Position numbers and translations under genes: made by a program. From CBFDBF01 sp050304615 (lineage in GTDB: Bacteria > Pseudomonadota > Gammaproteobacteria > Chromatiales > Chromatiaceae): DNA of 64,000 nucleotides. Position 1 is the first letter of the stretch, and each line of letters opens with the position of its first letter. The notes under the pieces were generated by a model. It was not told the DNA's origin. It saw only the letters and a list, made by a program, of their open reading frames with translations, and made no database searches. Shown piece after piece: positions 8,391-15,044 of the stretch. Location of the stretch: the NCBI GenBank assembly GCA_050304615.1, contig JBNLDW010000009.1, positions 199,647 through 263,646 of the forward strand, read 5' to 3'.

Positions 8391-9011
8391 CTACCATTTT
8401 CTTCTAGCAATTCCTAAATAGCCCAAAAGAGCAGAACCCAACAACCAAATTGCAGCTGGAACAGGAACCGTAGCCGGAGCCTTATCGAAGCATCCTTCTA
8501 TATTGACGTTTGTGATATCCAGAGACCCACCACCCAGGGTAGAGAGGCCTGTAAGTTCAACTGTAAAACTATAATTCTGACCAGCTATCCCGTATGGATC
8601 TTGGACAGGATCCCATTTATAAATAGAAATGGGATTTGACCAATCTTCAACAACGTTACCGTTGATGGTGAGTTGAATAAAATCAGATGTGGATTCTCCA
8701 CTCGTGTTATTTGGATCTATCCTCAAGTAAGTATAATGAAGAGGCGATAATGGGTCATAAGATCCAGTAGATTCAGCAGTGGAAATATCTGGGGTAGGGC
8801 TGCCAGGTGTACTACTGGGTGGGGAATTAAGTTCCCACAGATACATGTTATCGTTTACTAAATCGACGGTCCAGCTCCATGTATCACCCTGTTTGATAGT
8901 GAGCTCGTCTATATCCGCTAGACTCACATATTGATAGTGCGCAGCGTAAGCTTGGGAGCAGATCACGCTCAACCCCAATACGAGTGCAAACCCCAATCCT
9001 TGCCTGATCAT
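8391..9011 (-). CDS. PEP-CTERM sorted exported protein
   Basis: A 206-residue secreted protein with an N-terminal signal peptide (about 1-22, ending SQAYA) and a C-terminal sorting signal: VPVPAA, a hydrophobic stretch (IWLLGSALLGYLGIA) and a basic RRKW end. This is the PEP-CTERM signature processed by exosortase. The middle part is rich in Ser, Thr, Asn and Asp, looks like a beta-sandwich, and is not otherwise recognised. Such proteins usually act at the cell surface or in extracellular matrix. No exosortase gene is in the window. It runs convergently with hydA. Confidence 0.8.
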   Translation of the reverse strand: MIRQGLGFALVLGLSVICSQAYAAHYQYVSLADIDELTIKQGDTWSWTVDLVNDNMYLWELNSPPSSTPGSPTPDISTAESTGSYDPLSPLHYTYLRIDPNNTSGESTSDFIQLTINGNVVEDWSNPISIYKWDPVQDPYGIAGQNYSFTVELTGLSTLGGGSLDITNVNIEGCFDKAPATVPVPAAIWLLGSALLGYLGIARRKW

Positions 9012-9221
9012 CTACATATACCTTGCTATTTGTAAGTTGGTAAATGTTAACTCTATCACAAATATCAGTTGGTGCAATAATGCCAGAGAAGGCTTGGGAG
9101 GAATAGATTACCTCTTATTATTAACTTAATTAATGAATACTCTAAGAACAGGGATAATATCCATGGATTTTAAGTACCGCACCCTCGATCCCACTGTCCA
9201 CTTGATCTGCCGGCAAGAAAA

Positions 9222-9251
9222 AAGCCCTATGCAACTGAATGCAAAGGGCTT
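9222..9251 (-). terminator. Minus-strand terminator next to the tRNA-Leu fragment
   Basis: AAGCCCT (9222-9228) pairs with AGGGCTT (9245-9251), with further inner TGCA/TGCA pairing. Six A on the plus strand just before it give a T run on the minus strand. It lies directly 3' of the tRNA-Leu fragment, just as the intact tRNA-Leu has its own terminator, so it may be the original tRNA terminator. Confidence 0.6.
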
Positions 9252-9256
9252 CTATG

Positions 9257-9282
9257 TATGGTGCCGAGGAGAGGACTTGAAC
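9257..9282 (-). repeat. 26-bp copy of the tRNA-Leu(CAG) 3' end (att-like site)
   Basis: Bases 9257-9282 are identical to 14835-14860, which cover the CCA end, acceptor strand and half of the T arm of the tRNA-Leu(CAG) gene, in the same orientation. The match stops inside the T arm and no tRNA can fold here. Such displaced 3' ends are the usual mark of integration into a tRNA gene. See the element at 9257-14860. Confidence 0.7.
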
Positions 9283-9463
9283 TCACGATAAAATAGCAAT
9301 AAATACTATATAAAACAATTGGATATATAAATGATGGTTTCCTGCGTTTCGTAAGATAAGAAAGGTCGCACGTGGTGTTAATTTGCATACCGAATAACTG
9401 ACACACACTAGTACCAGTAACTCAATGTCGGATAGTCATTTGGGACGTAGCGGTGGACTGAAA

Positions 9464-11392
9464 TCAAGTTGATAGTGTCTGCAGCAATTGGGTCATTTCG
9501 TCTGCTGGCAGTGGGTGTGAGATAAGAAAGCCCTGCAGCATATCGCAATTCAATGCCTCTAGTGTGCTGCGCTGCCCTTCTGTTTCCACACCCTCGGCCA
9601 CCACTTCCATATTCAGCTCCTTGGCCATGGAGATGATGGCGCGGACCAGGGCGGTGTCCTGTTTGTCTTGCTCCAGATTACTGACAAACCTCCGGTCGAT
9701 CTTTAGCTGATCAATCGGGGCGTTTTGTAGAATGGAAAGAGAGGAGAACCCGGTGCCAAAGTCATCTATAGATAGGGATATCCCCAGCTGCGCTATATGT
9801 TCTAACTCATTACGTATGTAGCTATCATTTGGCAACAACAGTGACTCGGTGATCTCCAGAACCAGCCTGGAAGATGGGATCTTGTGTTTGCGCAGCGCGT
9901 TTTTAACCGTCTCGCTGAGGTGATTGATCTGAAACTGTTTGGCGCTGACATTAATGGCCATGGTGGTTTTTGCTTGAAGAAGGTCGTTGTCGATCCAATC
10001 ACCAAGCTGTTTACATGCGCTGTCCAATACCCAGGCACCCAGAGGATCGATCATACCTGTCTCCTCCATGATATGGATATATTCATCCGGGAGTACAATA
10101 CCTTTGGTAGGATGCTGCCAGCGCAGCAGAGCCTCGATAGCACGTATGCTGCCTTGGGTATCAACCTGCGGCTGGTAGTAAAGTTCGAACTGCTCCTGTT
10201 CCAGCGCCGTACGTAGTTCTGATTCCAATGTCAGGCGCATGTCGGCTTTTTCTTGCATCTCACTATGAAAAAAAGCGGACTGATTGCGTCCCAAATTTTT
10301 CGCCTGATACATGGCGGTATCCGCTTCGCGGATTACGTCCACGACGTTATCCTTTCCATGAAAAGGGAAGATGGTGATGCCGATACTGGCAGTCGCCTTA
10401 ATGTGGTGTTTGGCAATCTTCAGAGGGTGATCCAGTTTCTCTATCAGGTGCTGAGCCAAGCGTTGTCCGCTTAGACCGGCCTGACCACGGTCCGGGCTCT
10501 GTTCAGATAAGAGAATGACAAACTCATCTCCTCCCATACGCACCAGCAGATCCTCTTTGCGAATGGAATCGCGCAATCGGTCGGCAAATTTAATCAACAA
10601 CTCATCCCCCACATGATGGCCCAGGGAGTCGTTGACGTTTTTAAAGCGGTCCAGGTCCATGAACAGTAAAACACCGTAGTTTTCACGGCGTCGGGCTTGC
10701 GCCAACGCTGTTTCCAAGCGTTCATGCAGGTTGGTTCTGTTAGGCAGTCCGGTAAGGGCGTCATGGAAGGCCTGGTATTCAATCTGCTTCTCGGTCTTTT
10801 TCAGTTCGGTGACATCGCTGATGGTAATCAGCAGGTTTTCCTGCTTCCTTGTTCTAAGTCCGAAACGTGGTGCGTCCGCTGCAATACGCCGGCCCTGGAT
10901 GCGGCCGGTGAAGCTGTGTTTGTCTCCTATTTTGTCTACTATTCGGAAACGCACATCGATATGCTTGCCTTTAGGTTTGCGCACAAAGGCGCTGAAACGT
11001 CCAAGGAAGAGTTCCCTATCATCTTCGTGCATAAAATCGACCAGGGGGTGACCGATCATAAGGTCTTGGTCTGTGCCCAACAGGCTGGCCAGGGTGGCGT
11101 TGGTGCGCCAGATTAGACCGGAATCATCCAGGCTGGCATAGCCTACGGGGGCGAGGTTATATAGATCGATATATTGTTGGCGGGTGAACTCCAGTTGACT
11201 CTGGGCATCGCGCAACTCCTCGTTTTGCAGCTCCAGTTCGATCTGGTGGACCTGCAGCTCCTGCAGTAGCTTTTCCCGGTCTGCATCATCCAGTTGAGGC
11301 TGTATGTTTTGCCGGCCTATGGCCTTGTCTTCAGCAGTTTGGCGTAACTGCTGTTGGTTGGAGAGCTTTAGTGGTGGGAGTTGCTCTTCCAC
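9464..11392 (-). CDS. PAS-GGDEF-EAL cyclic-di-GMP enzyme
   Basis: A 642-residue cytoplasmic protein. Residues about 35-75 are a likely coiled coil, and a PAS domain follows (about 75-190). The diguanylate cyclase domain has an intact GGDEF (about 286-290) and an RKED inhibitory-site (RxxD) five residues before it. The EAL phosphodiesterase domain keeps EALLRW (near 419), NVSAKQF, LEITES, DDFGTG, the catalytic-type lysine in LKIDRRF, and AEGVET. Both activities could therefore work, and the PAS domain may set the balance. No membrane segment is seen. The GTG start at 11392 has GGAG seven bases upstream. It follows the CheB-CheR-PAS gene by 12 bases, so the two form an operon inside the putative tRNA-Leu island. 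Confidence 0.88.
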   Translation of the reverse strand: MEEQLPPLKLSNQQQLRQTAEDKAIGRQNIQPQLDDADREKLLQELQVHQIELELQNEELRDAQSQLEFTRQQYIDLYNLAPVGYASLDDSGLIWRTNATLASLLGTDQDLMIGHPLVDFMHEDDRELFLGRFSAFVRKPKGKHIDVRFRIVDKIGDKHSFTGRIQGRRIAADAPRFGLRTRKQENLLITISDVTELKKTEKQIEYQAFHDALTGLPNRTNLHERLETALAQARRRENYGVLLFMDLDRFKNVNDSLGHHVGDELLIKFADRLRDSIRKEDLLVRMGGDEFVILLSEQSPDRGQAGLSGQRLAQHLIEKLDHPLKIAKHHIKATASIGITIFPFHGKDNVVDVIREADTAMYQAKNLGRNQSAFFHSEMQEKADMRLTLESELRTALEQEQFELYYQPQVDTQGSIRAIEALLRWQHPTKGIVLPDEYIHIMEETGMIDPLGAWVLDSACKQLGDWIDNDLLQAKTTMAINVSAKQFQINHLSETVKNALRKHKIPSSRLVLEITESLLLPNDSYIRNELEHIAQLGISLSIDDFGTGFSSLSILQNAPIDQLKIDRRFVSNLEQDKQDTALVRAIISMAKELNMEVVAEGVETEGQRSTLEALNCDMLQGFLISHPLPADEMTQLLQTLST

Positions 11393-11404
11393 TATGTTTC
11401 TCCA

Positions 11405-14320
11405 TTATGTACCTGTAGCGTGGATCAGACCGACAAACCAACGTTTGTTCTCATAATTGGCCTCACTCACGTATAATTGTATGGGAACCGAGGAGCCGTC
11501 CTTGTGGCGTACCGCAAGGTTGCGTGGACATCCAATGATTGATGGTTTGCCACCGGCTAGATAATCCTGAACATATTTTTGATGATTTTTGGCGACATCT
11601 TCGGGCATCAGAATGCCCACATCTTCGCCCAGCAGTTCCTCTTCGCTATAGCCGGTCAATTGCCCCACCAGCGCATTGACTTCCTGAATTACCCCTCCGG
11701 TATCGATCAGGATGTAGCCATCGGGGATAGTGTTCAGAAGAGCCTGCATGCGAATTTCACGTTCCCGCAGGTTTACCTCAATATTGCACTGATCGCTAAT
11801 ATCAAAAAAGGTTAACACCACTCCTGAGTAGTGGTCGGGCGCTATCTGATAGGGAAGGATGCGTAACAGAAATTGCTTGCCGCTTTCGGTGATGACATCC
11901 TGTTCATACAGTCGATTGCTCTGCTGTACATGGCTGGCGAGCGCCGGCAAATCCAGATCGCCCATGTGGTGAGTGATATGGCTCAGGGGGCGTCCTATAT
12001 CGTGTTCGACTAGCTGGAGCACTTCAGTCGCTGCCTGGGTGAAGCGGCGAATATCCATACTCTCATCCACGAACAGGGTGGCGACCCGGATATTCTGTAA
12101 CAGGTTATCCAGGTCGTTATTGGCTTCGGTAAGTTCGATAATCTTGCTTTGGAACTCTGAGTTGACTGTGTAGAGTTCTTCGTTGACCGATTGCAGTTCC
12201 TCGTTGGTACTTTGTAGCTCCTCGTTACTGGCTAGCAACTCTTCGTTGGTGGCCTGTAGCTCTTCGTTGGAGGTCTCCAACTCCTCAACCGTGGCCTGTA
12301 GATTTTCCCGGGTGAATTGCAGTTCGTTTTCCAGATCAGAGATCCTCTGTTCCGCTTCCCGCCCTACGTCATAGCTCTCTATGGCAGATCGCTCTTTGTC
12401 GTCGTCGCGTCGCAACTCTTCAATCAAGACACCGATCAGCATGATCTGGCCCTTTTTACCCGGGAGAGGTTTGAGGCGCATGTTTACGACACGCGATTTG
12501 GCTCCTTCGCGCAGATGGATGTTGGAGTAGATCAACTCATCTTTACTCTTTACCACCTTCTGTATACCGGTGGTCAATGGAATGGCCAGATCCTTGCCGG
12601 CCAGTTTGGAGACATCGTTGATCAACTTACCTGATGGGAAGTGCAGATACTCATTGGCATTACCAACTACATGCATCAACTCAAAGTGTTCGCTGACGAC
12701 CATACAGAATGGCAGATAGTCATCGGATAGACCCTGCAGCAGACGGTCCAGCAACCGCTCCTCTTCATGGGCCTTTACGACAGCATGTCTGCCCGCCATA
12801 TTATTGTTGTTACGCCAGCGCTTGGAATCGAAGTTGACCGGATGCAGAGAAAGCTCCGTATGTCTTCTGCGACCACGGGAGCGATAGATGCGCCACTTGT
12901 GATCCAATGGCTCGAAATACTCCGACATGTCCCCGGTGGTCTCGCTGCTGCCAAGCAGCAGTATGCCCTTGGGGTTGAGCGCAAAGTTAAACAGATCCAG
13001 GACGCGTTGTTGTAGTACCGGTTGCAGATAGATCAGCAAGTTGCGGCAACTTATCAGATCGATATTGGTGAAGGGAGGATCCTTGGTCAGATTGTGATGG
13101 GCAAAGACCACCATCTCGCGGATCTGTCTGCTGATCTGAAAGTTCTCATCTTTGCGGTAGAAGTATTTGGATATAAGGTTGGGTGCGATCTCAGCAACGG
13201 CGCTCTCGGCGAAGACGCCTGTGCTGGCCAGGATGGTGGCATCATGGTCGATATCGGTGGCGAAGATCTTGATATCCAGATGTAGATCCAACTGTTCCAT
13301 GATCTCCTGACACAATATGGCCAGGGTGTAGGCCTCCTCGCCGGTAGAACAGCCGGCAACCCAGAGTCTCATGCTGTCCTCTTTGGCGTTACGCATCAGT
13401 TCCGGCAGCTGCTTGCGCATTGACTCAAAGGCCTCCGGATCACGGAAGAAGCTAGTGACCCCGATCAATAGATCCTTGTACAGGCTATTGATCTCAGCCG
13501 GGTCGCTTTCGAGGTAACGTACATAATCGTTCAGCTCGTGGATCTGCTGAATGGTCATGCGTCGTTCGATGCGCCGGATGATGGTGGAAGGCTTATAGAA
13601 GGTAAAATCGATCTTGTTGTGTTCCCGCAGCAGTGCAAAGATGCGGGTCAGGCCGTCCTCGTCGGTCAGCAGGCTGCCCGCGGCCTCATCCTTGGTGGCG
13701 AAAGGGTGTTTCAGATAGGAGAGCAGTTTCTCCGGCATCTCATCCGGCGCCAGGATGAAGTCCACCAGGCCGGTGGCGATAGCGCTCTTAGGCATGCCGT
13801 CGAAGGCGGCGGTCTCTTCTGCTTGCGCCATGACCATGCCCAACTCTTCTTTTATGGCGCGGATGCCGCTGGTGCCGTCACTGCCGGTGCCGGAAAGTAT
13901 GATGGCGATGGCCTTGCCTCCCTGATCTTCCGCCAGGGAGCGCAGAAAGATATCTATGGGTAGATTGATGCTGCGCTGATCTCGCTTTTGTTCCGTAAGC
14001 AGCAGGCGCCCATGAAACAGTCTAAGGTTGTGATTGGGCGTGATCAGGTAAACAGAGTTGCGCTCCACCGACATGCCGTCTTCTGCCCGGCAAACATGCA
14101 TATCCGTATGCTTTGATAACAGTTCTACCATCAGGCTTTTGTGATCCGGTGAGAGGTGCTGCACCACCACGAAGGCCACGCCAGTATTGGACGGCATCTT
14201 TTTGAAAAAGGCCTCGATAGCTTCAAGCCCCCCGGCGGATGCGCCGATGCCGACAATATGGCTGGGACTGTTCTCCTCTTTAGGATCCTGTTTATCTTTG
14301 ACTGCGGATTTTTTGGTCAT
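11405..14320 (-). CDS. CheB-CheR-PAS fusion signalling protein
   Basis: A protein of about 971 residues joining chemotaxis modification domains to sensors. The N-terminal CheB methylesterase has its triad motifs GASAGG (Ser), QHLS (His) and GTGSDG (Asp). A CheR methyltransferase follows (FFRDPEAF, then the SAM site VAGCSTGEEAYT). Next come a PAS-like region, a long coiled coil of repeated (S/T)NEEL units, and two PAS domains, the last ending at the C-terminus. No kinase or GGDEF domain is attached. No chemoreceptor is nearby, so its targets are unknown; it more likely signals together with the downstream GGDEF-EAL protein. The ATG at 14320 is preferred; an in-frame TTG at 14341 is possible. 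It is the first gene of the two-gene island operon. Confidence 0.85.
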   Translation of the reverse strand: MTKKSAVKDKQDPKEENSPSHIVGIGASAGGLEAIEAFFKKMPSNTGVAFVVVQHLSPDHKSLMVELLSKHTDMHVCRAEDGMSVERNSVYLITPNHNLRLFHGRLLLTEQKRDQRSINLPIDIFLRSLAEDQGGKAIAIILSGTGSDGTSGIRAIKEELGMVMAQAEETAAFDGMPKSAIATGLVDFILAPDEMPEKLLSYLKHPFATKDEAAGSLLTDEDGLTRIFALLREHNKIDFTFYKPSTIIRRIERRMTIQQIHELNDYVRYLESDPAEINSLYKDLLIGVTSFFRDPEAFESMRKQLPELMRNAKEDSMRLWVAGCSTGEEAYTLAILCQEIMEQLDLHLDIKIFATDIDHDATILASTGVFAESAVAEIAPNLISKYFYRKDENFQISRQIREMVVFAHHNLTKDPPFTNIDLISCRNLLIYLQPVLQQRVLDLFNFALNPKGILLLGSSETTGDMSEYFEPLDHKWRIYRSRGRRRHTELSLHPVNFDSKRWRNNNNMAGRHAVVKAHEEERLLDRLLQGLSDDYLPFCMVVSEHFELMHVVGNANEYLHFPSGKLINDVSKLAGKDLAIPLTTGIQKVVKSKDELIYSNIHLREGAKSRVVNMRLKPLPGKKGQIMLIGVLIEELRRDDDKERSAIESYDVGREAEQRISDLENELQFTRENLQATVEELETSNEELQATNEELLASNEELQSTNEELQSVNEELYTVNSEFQSKIIELTEANNDLDNLLQNIRVATLFVDESMDIRRFTQAATEVLQLVEHDIGRPLSHITHHMGDLDLPALASHVQQSNRLYEQDVITESGKQFLLRILPYQIAPDHYSGVVLTFFDISDQCNIEVNLREREIRMQALLNTIPDGYILIDTGGVIQEVNALVGQLTGYSEEELLGEDVGILMPEDVAKNHQKYVQDYLAGGKPSIIGCPRNLAVRHKDGSSVPIQLYVSEANYENKRWFVGLIHATGT

Positions 14321-14623
14321 GGCGGATACTTTTTCGGCCAAGTTTTTTGAATCTTTAGATATATATTAGGGTATATCTACCTGTTAGATCCATATAGATT
14401 ACGTGTACTTGATTGGAAAATATGCATTGAACAAACAAGATACTTATTCTATTCCTGGTAAACACGTGGAGGATCTGTCCTCTAAGGTAATCTAGAAGTC
14501 ATATTTCGTAATATACCGTCATATATAGAAAATTATCGAATGATATATGCCATAGATGACATTCGCCACGTTCCACCCACGCTCCACTCTTACGACAATC
14601 AGGGACAACGAAATTGCAAGATA

Positions 14624-14770
14624 GCCGCACCGCCATCCCTGGCTCCTTGCGGCATACAGTTCATCCATGGACGCCGCACCGCCATCCCTGGCTCCTTGCG
14701 GCATACAGTTCATCCATGGACGCCGCACCGCCATCCCTGGCTCCTTGCGGCATACAGTCCATCCATGGAC
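14624..14770. repeat. Three tandem copies of a 49-bp intergenic repeat
   Basis: Units at 14624-14672, 14673-14721 and 14722-14770. The first two are identical, and the third differs by one base (TTCATCC becomes TCCATCC). Each begins with GCCGCACCGCC, contains the matching arm TTGCGGC (GCCGCA pairs with TGCGGC), and ends at the palindrome TCCATGGA. The direct, spacer-free arrangement excludes a CRISPR array. It resembles dispersed intergenic repeats of gammaproteobacteria, with unknown function. Confidence 0.9.
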
Positions 14771-14772
14771 AT

Positions 14773-14797
14773 AAAAAAAGCCCTGTAAAAACAGGGC
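14773..14797 (-). terminator. Terminator of tRNA-Leu(CAG)
   Basis: GCCCTGT (14780-14786) pairs with ACAGGGC (14791-14797) over a four-base loop. Seven A at 14773-14779 give a T run on the minus strand. It lies about 40 bases 3' of the tRNA. Confidence 0.8.
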
Positions 14798-14836
14798 GTT
14801 GCATCATCTTTGGTAGTCGGTGACGTTATTTGAATA

Positions 14837-14923
14837 TGGTGCCGAGGAGAGGACTTGAACCTCCACGGGGTTACCCCCACATGCACCTGAAGCATGCGTG
14901 TCTACCAATTTCACCACCTCGGC
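14837..14923 (-). tRNA. tRNA-Leu (anticodon CAG)
   Basis: An 87-base class II tRNA, including the encoded CCA end. It starts GCCGAGGTGG on the minus strand, has the D-loop AATTGGTAGAC, the anticodon stem-loop CATGC-TTCAGGT-GCATG (anticodon CAG), a long variable arm (GGGGGTAACCCC) and the T arm GGTTCAAGTCC. The acceptor stem GCCGAGG pairs with CCTCGGC. A possible promoter lies upstream on the minus strand: TTGACA (14983-14988) and TTAAAG (14960-14965), 17 bases apart. Its 3' end is duplicated at 9257-9282. Confidence 0.95.
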
Positions 14924-15044
14924 ATACCCAGCAGAGAGACCCCCGCTGAAGGGCAGGAACTTTAACTGGGACAGGAGGGGGTTGTCAACGGTAGAATAGG
15001 CAAATGCATCTACCTTTTATGCAGTAACTCAGGATTTTAACATT

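Larger units (their letters stand above)
9012..9463. other. Intergenic region holding a terminator and a tRNA-Leu 3' fragment
   Basis: 452 bases without a gene. The left part (9012-9200) should carry the promoter of the PEP-CTERM gene. A minus-strand terminator is at 9222-9251, and a 26-base copy of the 3' end of tRNA-Leu is at 9257-9282. The rest, up to the stop of the GGDEF/EAL gene, is A/T-rich and shows nothing clear. Confidence 0.5.
14321..14836. other. A/T-rich region with 49-bp repeats and a tRNA terminator
   Basis: About 515 bases between the CheB-CheR gene and tRNA-Leu. 14342-14560 is A/T-rich and should hold the promoter of the signalling operon. 14624-14770 is three tandem copies of a 49-bp unit. 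14773-14797 is the tRNA terminator. Short reading frames cross the repeats on both strands but look like by-products of the repeat. Confidence 0.6.
9257..14860. mobile_element. Putative small island inserted at tRNA-Leu(CAG)
   Basis: A segment of about 5.6 kb bounded by two identical 26-bp direct repeats of the tRNA-Leu 3' end (9257-9282 and 14835-14860). The orientation is right for insertion at the 3' end of the tRNA: the intact tRNA keeps one copy and the displaced copy marks the far end, still followed by a terminator. Inside are only two minus-strand signalling genes and a 49-bp tandem repeat next to the tRNA. No integrase or excisionase is seen, so it would be non-autonomous or a remnant. 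A tRNA-fragment duplication by another route cannot be excluded. Confidence 0.42.

Noticed and set aside
14624..14770. CRISPR array
   Set aside because: The repeats are directly joined with no spacers, and no cas gene is present in the window.
14519..14895. Several overlapping 60-80 codon frames on both strands across the 49-bp repeats
   Set aside because: They arise from the repeat itself, have no consistent ribosome site, and encode the same short block shifted through frames.
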